The notes beneath the pieces are model-generated. The model was not told the DNA's origin, searched no databases, and worked only from the letters and a program-made list of their open reading frames with translations. Made by a program: the position numbers and the translations under genes. Below, one piece after another: positions 19,701 to 29,286 of a stretch of DNA of 64,000 nt; positions within the stretch are counted from its first letter, which is position 1, and each line of letters starts with the position of its first letter. Source of the stretch: Sphingobacteriales bacterium (lineage in GTDB: Bacteria; Bacteroidota; Bacteroidia; Chitinophagales; Chitinophagaceae); assembly GCA_900299255.1 (NCBI GenBank), contig OMJB01000078.1, forward strand, positions 1 to 64,000, given 5' to 3'.

Positions 19701-21576
19701 AAAAATGGGCAATATAAACATCGTTGGCAACTACGATAACAGGGAGAAACTGTTAAGCCTCGACCCGCAAACCGGAATATTCAACGACAAGAATTCAGTA
19801 ATCGCGTCGGGTGTTATTTCTTTCGACAGTACCACAAACCAAAAAATAGATGGCAGCATTGAATTCAAAAATACGCCGGCTTCATGGGCTACACCATTTC
19901 TTACGGGCGTTTTAAGCCACATTGGCGGTAATGTAGATGGTACAATTGATATAAAAGGAAGTTCCACAGCACCGGAAATGAATGGCACACTAAACCTTTT
20001 CAATGGAGCCCTGCATCTTGATTATATGGGTACCGACTACACAATTCCATATGCCAATGTTCATATATCTAACAGGCGCATAGGCCTGGGCAAAGTGCTC
20101 ATTCAGGATAGCCATACTAAAATGGCTTTCCTTACCGGGTATTTTTCTCACAACCTGTTTAAAGATGTCCAGGCAAATTTGTCTGTTACTTCCGACCAGT
20201 TTGAAGTAATGAACCTCTCCAGCTATGACAACAATATCTTCTACGGCAATGTAATTGCCTCTATGGATTCACTGACGCTGAAAGGCCCATTCAATAATCT
20301 AAAGCTAAGCGTATACAACATTGCACCTGCTGCAAAGTCAAGAATTTTTATTCCTGTAAGCTCCAGTTCCGGCACAGGGTCATACAGCTATGTTAGTTTT
20401 AAAAACTATGGCAAAACACAGGACAGGCTGGTAAAGAAACACAAAGACAAATTCAGCATCAGCATAGATGCCAACCTGAATACACTTGCCGAAATGGTGA
20501 TAGTGCTGGATCAGGCAAACGGGGATGAAATCAGGGCAAAAGGAGACGGGCGCATCCAGATGGAGATTCCGCCTAACAATGACCTGAGCATAAATGGTGT
20601 ATATACAATAGATAACGGAACATACACTTTTACTTTTAACCAGTTATTTATACGCCGTTCATTTTCACTTGACCCCGGAAGTACTATTAGTTTCAATGGC
20701 CCTTTTGCTCAAACCAGCCTGAGCGTAGATGCCACCTACCGGGCAAAAGCAAAACTATCAGACCTGCTGACAGAGGCCGACAAAACCTACAGTTCCTCTG
20801 ACCTTACCGATGCTCAGACTCCTCAGTGGGTGGACGTATCGCTGCGAATGTTTGGGTTGCTGAGCAAGCCAACCCTCACTTTCGACCTTGACCTGGAAGA
20901 CAAGCACTCGCAGAATACTGTTGGCTACTCAAAACTGAGGCAGTTAAACAGCGATCCCAGGCAGCAGTTCACACAGGTCGGGTCTTTGCTGCTTGTAGGC
21001 CAGTTCGTCCCTCCGGATGGCATCGGTTCAGGTGTTGCCATCTCGGGTGCGGTTAATAATGTCAGCCAGATTCTTTCCAGCACCGCATCTTCAGGCCTCA
21101 CGGCAATCATCAACAAGCTTACCGGCGATAAAGACCTGAACATAGCAGTGAAGTACACTAACTACAATTATACCGACCAGTCGCAGGGCGGCAGCAACCG
21201 TAATGAAATCAAAGTGGGTGTCAACAAGAGCCTTTTTAATGAAAAGCTGATAGTTGAGGTTGGCAGCACCTCAGACTGGGGCCGCCCTACCAGCACGAGC
21301 TCATCTTCTGGCTTCAACCTCACCGGCGACTTCAGAATTCAATACAAACTGAATAAAACCGGGGCACTGCGTGTAAATGCATTCCGCACCAGTGACTACG
21401 ATGTAACGCTTGACCGTGATATAGTAAGAAGTGGTGTTGGCTTAAACTGGAGAAAATCATTCGACAACCTCAGCGACTTCTTCCATGGCCAGAAATACCT
21501 GCTGAAAGAAAAAGCCGAGCAACTGCGTAAAATCAATGAGGCAGCCAAAGATACGCTGCTCAAAAAAAATCCTTGA
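16780..21576 (+). CDS. Translocation/assembly module TamB-like (DUF490) giant protein; probable N-terminus at ATT 16780 (ORF track starts at TTG 16831)
   Basis: N-terminal TM helix then FLARKAASILSDKIKTKVEIAHIRIDFLNHLLVQGVLIEDQAKDTLLYAGELQV; C-terminal DUF490-like region. Confidence 0.88.
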   Translation: MYLKRALKIIRYTVATLLLLLLTIVLLVNYTPFQNFLARKAASILSDKIKTKVEIAHIRIDFLNHLLVQGVLIEDQAKDTLLYAGELQVRLTDIIFSKDVPTIHYVGLQNTYAHLYRTPVSKEWNYQFIADALGNNNKSASSKKQSIELDLKKVLLENVRFHMDDQWVGENLDFDIGNLVINTKALNFTKELLDVTKIDISKANISIKEYTGGRPPKVKKTHPWQELPYKTPFNPGNWVVTVKKLSLNDCRFQFSNREGVSDSGVFDPSHIAVSNIGLSAEDIAIHGDTLQGNIVNLHAEERSGIAIKTMRSKVSVSPNAAICKGLYLKTNHSTLQNYYAMHYKHFPAFNYYIDSVTMEAHLNDAVVDERDIAYFAPRLKTFPAIVLKVSGDGLGTVADLGAKNLVVSDGLTTVKTNVTMKGLPDIYQTLISCTETEIITSGAGILHYVPSLRNSPEIALEHIALAYFKGDYTGYIENFLVNGTIKTNLGAINTHLNMSIPDFSSKTASYSGNVSAANVMIGDFLKQPLLGNISLNEEFSGKSFDPDELQLKIDGTIGELGIKGYNYHNISTHGTLAKKQFNGNLLVDDPNLALEFDGNINYAGKIPEINAKAHLLGSNFKSLNLTKDLLTLNADFDLNCRGNNIDNFTGYALLNNIDLKSNTHKLAIDSVLINANGDSLSRYVSVKSNDVTALIKGKYQLTKIPNSIQYYLSRYIPNYIKAPGNYVSDQNFDFSVTTGNIDSILALTVPLIRGFDFSSFSGSFNSNEKRLTLHALVPQGNIGKFGMHNVNLEGIGDFNMLRLNTTFNNVVIGDSILNGSMTLNTTVSNDSIAFVIKTVSPDTSSSLTLNGQIVARSDTLTLSLLPSQFYLNQAKWDIAGGSKVVYSDKYLVVQGLDLSSGLQKISVRTDFVNNDRVITLITDNLDLGQFGNWAGLSAYQPDGRINGNIKVSRLFTNALIEANIKASGVKFSGIKMGNINIVGNYDNREKLLSLDPQTGIFNDKNSVIASGVISFDSTTNQKIDGSIEFKNTPASWATPFLTGVLSHIGGNVDGTIDIKGSSTAPEMNGTLNLFNGALHLDYMGTDYTIPYANVHISNRRIGLGKVLIQDSHTKMAFLTGYFSHNLFKDVQANLSVTSDQFEVMNLSSYDNNIFYGNVIASMDSLTLKGPFNNLKLSVYNIAPAAKSRIFIPVSSSSGTGSYSYVSFKNYGKTQDRLVKKHKDKFSISIDANLNTLAEMVIVLDQANGDEIRAKGDGRIQMEIPPNNDLSINGVYTIDNGTYTFTFNQLFIRRSFSLDPGSTISFNGPFAQTSLSVDATYRAKAKLSDLLTEADKTYSSSDLTDAQTPQWVDVSLRMFGLLSKPTLTFDLDLEDKHSQNTVGYSKLRQLNSDPRQQFTQVGSLLLVGQFVPPDGIGSGVAISGAVNNVSQILSSTASSGLTAIINKLTGDKDLNIAVKYTNYNYTDQSQGGSNRNEIKVGVNKSLFNEKLIVEVGSTSDWGRPTSTSSSSGFNLTGDFRIQYKLNKTGALRVNAFRTSDYDVTLDRDIVRSGVGLNWRKSFDNLSDFFHGQKYLLKEKAEQLRKINEAAKDTLLKKNP

Positions 21577-21579
21577 CTT

Positions 21580-22734
21580 TTAAGGTATGCGTATAATTCT
21601 CGGTAAAGTGCCGTTACGCCTTTGCTGCTCTAGTTGCCAGGCCGTCGTTGCTGCATTGCCGTAACTTTTTACTCCCTGCTTCTGATCCTGCATCTTAAGG
21701 TAAGAATCAAATACTTTGGTACTGTACCGGGCATAATCGTTGTCATATTTTTTACTGAGCTGCTCTAAAGTATCCAGGTGCCGCAGGGTAAGCTCGTTCA
21801 GGCTGTGTTCCAGTTGCAGAGCCATTGCCGAATCACGGTAGTACAGCCGCCGGTTTGTGTACAACCAAATCTCAAGATAAGCCGAGTACCTGAATGAGGC
21901 ATCATCTGTTGCCGTACACAATGCATAAGCCATAAGGTTGGCATCTCCTTCGGCAGCTATTCCTGCCTGATGCGATAACTCATGTGCCACCAGAAAGGGT
22001 AATGTAAAACGTGGCAGGCTCTCATTCACCTGCCCTTCTCCGGTGAAGGGATTATAATACCCTTCCACCCCAAGCCGCTCCAGAAAATAACGAAAGAATG
22101 TTGGCTTTAGCCCCAGCCCATTGCTCTTCAGTTTGGTATCAGTATACTGCTTATAGTACCCTACAGCCCGCTGGTTCACTTCTTTAAACGGTAGCGGCAA
22201 GTATTGCGGGGCGCATTGATTCAGATGGTTAACCAGAAATGTATCAAAAGCATACAGGCCTGCTATCATTTTTGTAACCACATTCTCCCTCTTCATCGAA
22301 TCTACCGCTGAACTGTCAGAAGTAGAATGTAATTGAAAATGCTGGCTATCTCCATTCAGTTTCCAGTATTTCCATAGTGGCATTTTGAAATAGTTGCTGC
22401 CCCACCCAACCATAAAAAACAGATAAACAAAAACCACCGTATTCATAAAATTGAGCACACTGGCGGCTGCACTGTAGCGGACTTCTGAAGATTGGAACAA
22501 CCGAACTATGAACCTGATAAAAAAACCTGTAAAGCATGCACCGGACATCACATACACAATATCTCCAACACTAAAAGGAATTACTGAAAGCACACTGCCC
22601 CTCGCAGCCTGCAAGGGGTAGTAAATATATTGATCGTAATAGGGAACAATCCATCCATTTGCTGGCAGGTACATAAAAACAATTGATGCAACTGCCAAAA
22701 GCAATATCAGTAATAGCAACTTTCTCTTCACCAA
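21580..22734 (-). CDS. DUF3810 family membrane protein with HELSH metallopeptidase-like motif
   Basis: FLVAHELSHQAGIAAEGDANLMAYALCTATDD. Confidence 0.85.
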   Translation of the reverse strand: MVKRKLLLLILLLAVASIVFMYLPANGWIVPYYDQYIYYPLQAARGSVLSVIPFSVGDIVYVMSGACFTGFFIRFIVRLFQSSEVRYSAAASVLNFMNTVVFVYLFFMVGWGSNYFKMPLWKYWKLNGDSQHFQLHSTSDSSAVDSMKRENVVTKMIAGLYAFDTFLVNHLNQCAPQYLPLPFKEVNQRAVGYYKQYTDTKLKSNGLGLKPTFFRYFLERLGVEGYYNPFTGEGQVNESLPRFTLPFLVAHELSHQAGIAAEGDANLMAYALCTATDDASFRYSAYLEIWLYTNRRLYYRDSAMALQLEHSLNELTLRHLDTLEQLSKKYDNDYARYSTKVFDSYLKMQDQKQGVKSYGNAATTAWQLEQQRRNGTLPRIIRIP

Positions 22735-22849
22735 GCTAAAATACGCAATTAAAATGTCGTTTGTTTGTGGATGTTCACCAACAATATTTTCTCAAAAAAT
22801 GCTCAATTCATTTACATTTGGCTACAGCAAAATAAATAAATCAAATCAC

Positions 22850-24555
22850 ATGAAAATTAAATTTAGTTTCCTGCTTTTTTGCGCTATTTTATTGGTAAAC
22901 CATAAAACCGTGGCACAGGGATCATGGATAAAGGTAGCACACCCTGCACCTGACTATAACAATGGAACCATGTTACTGCTTACCGATGGAACTGTTATGG
23001 ACAAATCTTGCAATGGAGGCATAGATACTACAGTATTTTGTGGAATGTTTTAAGCCCAGATGAAAACGGAAATTATATAAACGGAAAATGGAGCCGCGGA
23101 CAAACGATGAAGTATAAGCGCCTATATTGCTCCTCGCAGATGCTCCGCGATGGTAGAATTTATGTAGCGGGTGGTGAATTTGGCACCGGAGATACAAACG
23201 GAGAGGTGTTTGATCCACTGGCACAGCAGTGGACAACGGCTGGCCCTTTACCGGCAGGATTCCATATAAACGATGGCAACTCTGCACTCTTACCCGATGG
23301 CCGTGTATTGCAGGGCATCGTCAATCCTGCCAGAAACACAGTTATTTATAATCCGTCCACAAATAAATATACTGTTGGACCTGCCACTTTAGGCAGTCAT
23401 GATGAAGCTGCCTGGCTGAAATTGCCAGATAACAGCCTGTTATTTGTAGATATTGATTCAAGAAGATCTGAGCGGTTTATTCCTTCGAAGAATACCTGGC
23501 TGAGAGACGCAGATGTACCTGTGTCTTTGTACGATACCTTTGGTAAAGAAACTGGTGCGGCATTTTTACTGCCGGATGGCAGGGCATTCTTTATAGGTGG
23601 CCGTGGATACACCGCTTATTATTCGCCGTCAGGTACTGACAGCCCCGGAGTATGGACAGCCGGCCCTATAATTCCAGATAGCCTCAGTGCACCTGATGCG
23701 GCTGCGGCTATGATGACCAATGGAAAAATTCTGTGCGCTTTTTCACCCCTGCCTAAATTTGCTGATGTGTTCCGGTCACCTATGTGGTTTTATGAATTTG
23801 ACTATAGAAACAATTCATTTGCCAGAATTAATGCACCCAACGGACTAGACACACTGAACAATCCATGCTATACTACTATGATGCTGGCACTGCCAGATGG
23901 TAATATTCTTTTTACTATTCTGGCATCAAAAGAGTATTATGTCTACCAGCCCAGCGGCTCGCAGGTAGAGAGCGGAATTCCAAATCTCGATACTTTTATT
24001 AAAATAGATTGCAACCACTACATGGCTACAGGCTACGGGTTCAATGGCATATCTGAAGGAGCAGCGTATGGAGACGACTGGCAAATGTCTACCAATTACC
24101 CGCTGATCAGACTGATACAGCATGACAATATTTATGGCGATTTGGTACATTACACCCGTACTTATAACTGGAACAGTACAGGTGTTATGAGGGGTTCTCA
24201 GAAAGACACTGTTTACTTTTCCTTGCCCGTTGGGTTGGCTGACGGCAATTATAAACTAGAGTTGGTAACAAACGGGATTCCTTCTACTGAATATAATTTC
24301 ACCACATGCAATACCGTAGGGCTGAGCAAAGCACATTCCTTGTCGGAAACTGATTTCACAGTCAGCCCTAACCCGGCCACCAACAATGCACTCATTCAAT
24401 ACACAAGCACTGATAAACTTTTGTCGGTTCTGTTGACAGATCCATTAGGCCGAATCATTTTGAGGAAAAACATCCAATACACAACGGGCAACGATTTCCA
24501 GATTGACCTGACCGGACTACCCAGCGGCGTTTACACAATTACTGGCATCAGCTAA
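22850..24555 (+). pseudogene. Galactose-oxidase/kelch-like secreted protein with T9SS sorting domain, frameshifted near 23036-23039
   Basis: 22850 frame: MKIKFSFLLFCAILLVNHKTVAQGSWIKVAHPAPDYNNGTMLLLTDGTVMDKSCNGGIDTTVF; continuation in another frame WNVLSPDENGNYINGKWSRGQTM...RIYVAGGEFGTG; C-terminal VSPNPATNNALIQYTS. Confidence 0.8.
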
Positions 24556-24856
24556 CAAAAAGTGAATACGCAACAGATAATAGTTGAATAACATACTTTT
24601 TCCGGTATTGCTATTCCGCCGTGGTTGCTTTATGGTTTGGAAATAACGATATATACAATTAGTTTTTATCGCATATCATAACCCACTCAAAAAACTAATA
24701 ACTTGACGGGGGCTGTTGTAATGCGATATAAATTTCTGCACAAAACGTTCGTCTGGTTAAAATGCACCCGTTGCTGTCATTTTAAATTGACTGTAGAAAT
24801 TAATTACCAAGGCATTTTAATAAGAAGAGTTAAAATACCAACTCTTGCTCCTATCC

Positions 24857-24889
24857 TTTGATGGCATACTTGCAAATACCTTAAATTTG
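24857..24889 (+). promoter_or_regulatory. Bacteroidota-type promoter upstream of sucA (TTTG-N21-TAAATTTG)
   Basis: TTTG at 24857-24860, TAAATTTG at 24882-24889. Confidence 0.6.
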
Positions 24890-24941
24890 CAGCCCAAACC
24901 AGCCCCTGTTAAGGCTATTTTGGTTTTACACATACTATTCA

Positions 24942-27695
24942 ATGAAAGATTTCTCTTACGTTACCGGACCAGATCCGGTGTATATCGAATCGTTGTACAA
25001 CGATTTTGTGAACGAACCTTCCGCTGTTGATCCCGAATGGAAAAAGTTTTTTGAGGGTTTCGATTTTGCTGTTAATTACAACAATGCCAATCCTGGCCCC
25101 ACAGGTATCAGTTTTTCCGGTAAAGAAGAGCCTATCGCTACAGACAGGCTGGCGAAAGAAATAGGTGTGTTTGAACTGATCAGGGCTTACCGCAAGCGCG
25201 GGCATCTGGCTTCAACCACCAACCCAATTCGTGCCCGCAAAAACCGAAATCCGCAGCTCGAACTGGAGCGATTTAACCTCACTGAGGCCGACCTGGATAC
25301 TACGTTTTTTGCAGGCCGATTTGTTGGGGCTAAAGACGCCCCACTTAGGGATATTGTTGCCAAATTAAAATTGCTGTACACGGGCAATGTTGGTATCGAA
25401 TACTCATACATTGTAGATGCAGTAAAAGTGCATTGGGTGCAGAAACATTTTGAGGAAGCCATGAAAAAGCCCCTCTCTATAGTTGAGCGCCGGAGGATAC
25501 TGGAAAAACTGAACGAAGGTGTCATCTTCGAAAAATTTCTGAATACCAAATTCATCGGTCAGAAACGTTTCGGACTGGAAGGTGGCGAAACTACCATACC
25601 TGCACTGGATACAATCATTAATGGTGCGGCTGATGCCGGAGTGCAGGAAGTAGTAATTGGTATGGCTCATCGGGGCAGACTGAATATACTGGCCAACATT
25701 CTCGGTAAAACCTACGAACAGATTTTCTCTGAATTCGAAGGAAACATGCCCGAAGATATGACCATGGGTAGCGGAGATGTTAAATACCACCTGGGTTTTC
25801 AGAGTAACATTGCTACGCCTGGTGGCCGAGAAATCAATGTACAGCTCACGCCTAACCCTTCTCATCTCGAGGCAGTTAACCCTATTGTGGCCGGTTTTGC
25901 AAGAGCCAAGGCTGACACTTTGTACAACAACGAATACGACAAAGTACTACCTATATTGATTCATGGCGATGCTGCCATTGCTGGCCAGGGAGTGGGTTAC
26001 GAATTGCTGCAGATGTCGCGGCTGGAAGGGTACAGCACCGGCGGCACCATTCACTTTGTTATCAACAACCAGATTGGCTTCACAACTGACTTTGACGATG
26101 CCCGCTCAGCCGACTACTGCACCAGTCTGGCATCCATGCTGCATGCTCCTGTACTGCACGTAAATGGCGATGACGCAGAAGCTGTAGTGAAATGCGCATC
26201 CTTTGCAATAGCCTACCGCCAGCAATTCAATGAAGATATTTTCATTGATATGGTCTGCTACCGTAAGCATGGGCATAACGAAGGCGATGAGCCGAAATTT
26301 ACACAGCCCCAGTTGTATGCCTTGATAGACAAACACCCTAATCCCCGTGAAGTATATACTCAGTACCTGTTGCAAAATGGCGAGACCGATGCACAGGATC
26401 TGGCAAAGGAAATGGAAGTTAAGTTCTGGGCTGAACTCCAGCAGAGGCTCGACGAAGTAAAACAGAAACCCCTGCCCTATACCTACCAGAAGCCGGAACT
26501 GTGGTGGCAGGAGCTGCGCAAAGCAAAAGATGAAGACTTCATTGTTTCGCCAGATACATCAGTTTCGGGAGAAGAGTTTCAACGCCTGTTCAAGGCACTG
26601 ATGCAGTGGCCTGTTGGTTTCAGTCCGTTGCGCAAAGTGGAGAAACTGATCCAGGACAAAATAAAATTGTTTGAAACGGAAGGCAAAGCAGATTGGGCTA
26701 CTGGCGAGTTGCTGGCTTATGCCAGCCTGCTGGCATCCGGCTTCGAGGTGCGTCTGAGTGGCGAAGATGTGAAACGTGGCACGTTCTCCCACAGGCATGC
26801 TGTCATTTACGATCAGCACACCAACGAGCCCTATAATCGTCTGAGCACACTCGGTGGGCAGCAGGGCAAATCCTATATCTACAATTCCCTCCTTAGTGAG
26901 TTTGCAGTTTTGGGTTTTGAGTTTGGCTACGCTATGGCCAACCCAAATAATCTGGTGATCTGGGAAGCGCAGTATGGCGACTTTGCCAACGGTGCACAAA
27001 CCATCATTGACCAGTATATTATCGGTGCCGAACAGAAATGGGCCAACATGAATGGGCTGGTAGTGTTGCTTCCGCATGGCTATGAAGGTGGCGGGCCCGA
27101 ACATTCCAGTGCCCGCATGGAAAGATTCCTGCAAATGAGCGCGGAATACAATATTGTGGTTACTAACATAACAACTGCGGCCAACTTCTTTCATGCACTT
27201 CGCAGGCAATTGTCATGGCCGTTCCGCAAACCGTTGATCAATTTCTCGCCTAAAGCCAACCTTCGCCATGTACGCTCCTGCTCGCCTATGGCCGATTATA
27301 CCACAGGTGGATTTAAGGAGGTAATTGACGATACTTTTGTAAAAAAGGCTTCAGGTGTAAAACGGGTTTTACTGTGCAGTGGTAAAGTTTATTTCGACCT
27401 CAGTGAAAAGCAGATAGCAGAGAATATACAGGATATTGCCATTGTCAGGTTAGAGCAGATTTACCCCTTACCGCATCGCCAGTTGGCTGAATTGAAAGCA
27501 AAATACAAAAAGGCTGAATGGATGTGGGTACAGGAAGAACCACGTAATATGGGAGCATTATCTTTTCTGAAAATGAATCTGGAAAACTTCCCGATGCGTT
27601 ATATCAGCAGACCGGCCAGCGCATCTACTGCTACCGGTTTTGCAAAAAAACATGCCATTGAACAGCTGGCAATAGTAAATGAAGCGTTTGGTTAA
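24942..27695 (+). CDS. sucA: 2-oxoglutarate dehydrogenase E1 component
   Basis: MKDFSYVTGPDPVYIESLYNDFVNEPSAVDPEWKKFFEGF...GMAHRGRLNILANILGKTYEQIFSEFEG...; full-length 917 aa. Confidence 0.96.
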   Translation: MKDFSYVTGPDPVYIESLYNDFVNEPSAVDPEWKKFFEGFDFAVNYNNANPGPTGISFSGKEEPIATDRLAKEIGVFELIRAYRKRGHLASTTNPIRARKNRNPQLELERFNLTEADLDTTFFAGRFVGAKDAPLRDIVAKLKLLYTGNVGIEYSYIVDAVKVHWVQKHFEEAMKKPLSIVERRRILEKLNEGVIFEKFLNTKFIGQKRFGLEGGETTIPALDTIINGAADAGVQEVVIGMAHRGRLNILANILGKTYEQIFSEFEGNMPEDMTMGSGDVKYHLGFQSNIATPGGREINVQLTPNPSHLEAVNPIVAGFARAKADTLYNNEYDKVLPILIHGDAAIAGQGVGYELLQMSRLEGYSTGGTIHFVINNQIGFTTDFDDARSADYCTSLASMLHAPVLHVNGDDAEAVVKCASFAIAYRQQFNEDIFIDMVCYRKHGHNEGDEPKFTQPQLYALIDKHPNPREVYTQYLLQNGETDAQDLAKEMEVKFWAELQQRLDEVKQKPLPYTYQKPELWWQELRKAKDEDFIVSPDTSVSGEEFQRLFKALMQWPVGFSPLRKVEKLIQDKIKLFETEGKADWATGELLAYASLLASGFEVRLSGEDVKRGTFSHRHAVIYDQHTNEPYNRLSTLGGQQGKSYIYNSLLSEFAVLGFEFGYAMANPNNLVIWEAQYGDFANGAQTIIDQYIIGAEQKWANMNGLVVLLPHGYEGGGPEHSSARMERFLQMSAEYNIVVTNITTAANFFHALRRQLSWPFRKPLINFSPKANLRHVRSCSPMADYTTGGFKEVIDDTFVKKASGVKRVLLCSGKVYFDLSEKQIAENIQDIAIVRLEQIYPLPHRQLAELKAKYKKAEWMWVQEEPRNMGALSFLKMNLENFPMRYISRPASASTATGFAKKHAIEQLAIVNEAFG

Positions 27696-27807
27696 TGTAA
27701 ACTTTGTTTCGACGATTTGACTTTAATCAGAATTTGCAATTTGTATTTTGGTATCTTTACACCAAATACCGCAAAGGAATTAATTAAATATCTATATAAA
27801 AAGGTTC

Positions 27808-28065
27808 ATGGAAGATCTTAAAGTAACGCTCAAACAACAGATAATTGAATCGCTAAATTTACAGGGAATGACACCGGCAGACATTGACGATAATGCCCCT
27901 CTTTTTGGCGATGGTCTTGGTCTGGATAGTATTGATTCATTAGAGTTAATGGTTCTGTTAGAGCGCAAATACGGCATCAAAATTGAAGATGCACGCGAGG
28001 GCCGCAAAATATTGTCTTCTGTTCAGACAATGGCAGAATACATTCACCAAAACAGAAAAATCTAA
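27808..28065 (+). CDS. Acyl carrier protein
   Basis: GDGLGLDSIDSLELMVLLERKYGIKI phosphopantetheine site (DSIDSLEL). Confidence 0.92.
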   Translation: MEDLKVTLKQQIIESLNLQGMTPADIDDNAPLFGDGLGLDSIDSLELMVLLERKYGIKIEDAREGRKILSSVQTMAEYIHQNRKI

Positions 28066-28074
28066 CGCCACCCT

Positions 28075-29286
28075 ATGGCGGAAAGAGTTGTTGTTACTGG
28101 CATAGGTATTATATCTGCGTTAGGCACAGGTATACATGAGCATGTCAATGCATTAAAACAGCAGAAAATCGGTGTCTGCCCTATCTCTTTGTTGCGCACC
28201 ATCCATGCCCGTGAATTTGTGCTCGGCGAGATTAAGATGAGCAATGATGAATTGTCATCTTACATAGGTTTACCAACAGGCGATAACGGATATACGCGCA
28301 CAGCATTATTATCGCTTGCAGCTATGAAAGATTTGCTTTCTGAAACTGATATTGAATTGCTGCGTTCTGAGGCATTCGCTTTCATCAACGCAAATACCGT
28401 GGGTGGCATGAGCAAGATGGAAGACATCTACGCCGATGTTTTGAAACCCGACACGCTGCAGCATAACATCAAATACATAGACACACTCGATTGTGCTGAG
28501 AGCACAGAAAGAGTAGTTGAGTTTTATAACTTAAAGCCGTTTATGGCTACTATCAGCACTGCCTGTTCGTCTTCGTCCAACTCATTTATTATGGGCGCAC
28601 GGATGATCAGACAGGGGCTTGTAAAACGTGCCGTTTGCGGAGGAGGCGATGCTCTCAGCCGGTTTACACTCAATGGATTTTACAGCCTTAAGAACGTTGA
28701 CAAAAAGCACTGCAAGCCTTTTGACCAAAACCGCGGCGGGCTGAATCTTGGCGAAGCTGCCGGTTATTGCCTGCTGGAGGCTGAGTCATCAGCAATGGCA
28801 CGTGGAGCAAAAATTTACGGAGTCCTCAGTGGTTATTCCAATACAAACGATGCCTACCACCCAACCGCCCCCTCACCTACCGGCGAGGGAGCTATACGTA
28901 CCATGAAAGAAGCACTGAATATGGCCGGGATCAATCCGTCTGAAATCAGTTACATCAATGCTCATGGCACTGCAACTCAAAACAACGATTCAGCCGAAGG
29001 ACTTGCCATTCAGCATGTGTTCGGCACTAAACCTCCGCCATTCAGCTCTACTAAGCCATTTACAGGACATACGCTGGCTGCCGCTGGTGTAATCGAAGCG
29101 ATTTTCAGTCTGCTGGCTATAAACGAGCAGATCTTGATTCCCAACCTTAATTTCGAAACAAAAATGGAGGAGCTGGAAATTGCTCCGTTGCGTGAATATG
29201 CAGAAAATGCAAACCTGCAGCATGTGCTGAGTAATTCATTTGGTTTTGGTGGCAGTAATGTTTCATTAATTTTCAGCAAGGCATGA
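28075..29286 (+). CDS. Beta-ketoacyl-ACP synthase
   Basis: Active-site STACSSSSNSFIMG, second motif INAHGTATQNNDSAE, third motif STKPFTGHTLAAAG. Confidence 0.93.
   Translation: MAERVVVTGIGIISALGTGIHEHVNALKQQKIGVCPISLLRTIHAREFVLGEIKMSNDELSSYIGLPTGDNGYTRTALLSLAAMKDLLSETDIELLRSEAFAFINANTVGGMSKMEDIYADVLKPDTLQHNIKYIDTLDCAESTERVVEFYNLKPFMATISTACSSSSNSFIMGARMIRQGLVKRAVCGGGDALSRFTLNGFYSLKNVDKKHCKPFDQNRGGLNLGEAAGYCLLEAESSAMARGAKIYGVLSGYSNTNDAYHPTAPSPTGEGAIRTMKEALNMAGINPSEISYINAHGTATQNNDSAEGLAIQHVFGTKPPPFSSTKPFTGHTLAAAGVIEAIFSLLAINEQILIPNLNFETKMEELEIAPLREYAENANLQHVLSNSFGFGGSNVSLIFSKA

Noticed and set aside
26559-27209. 216-aa minus-strand ORF inside sucA, and similar long antisense ORFs (e.g. 6592-7212, 45769-46425, 54485-55411)
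   Set aside because: Shadow ORFs of conserved genes; no independent promoter or family signal.
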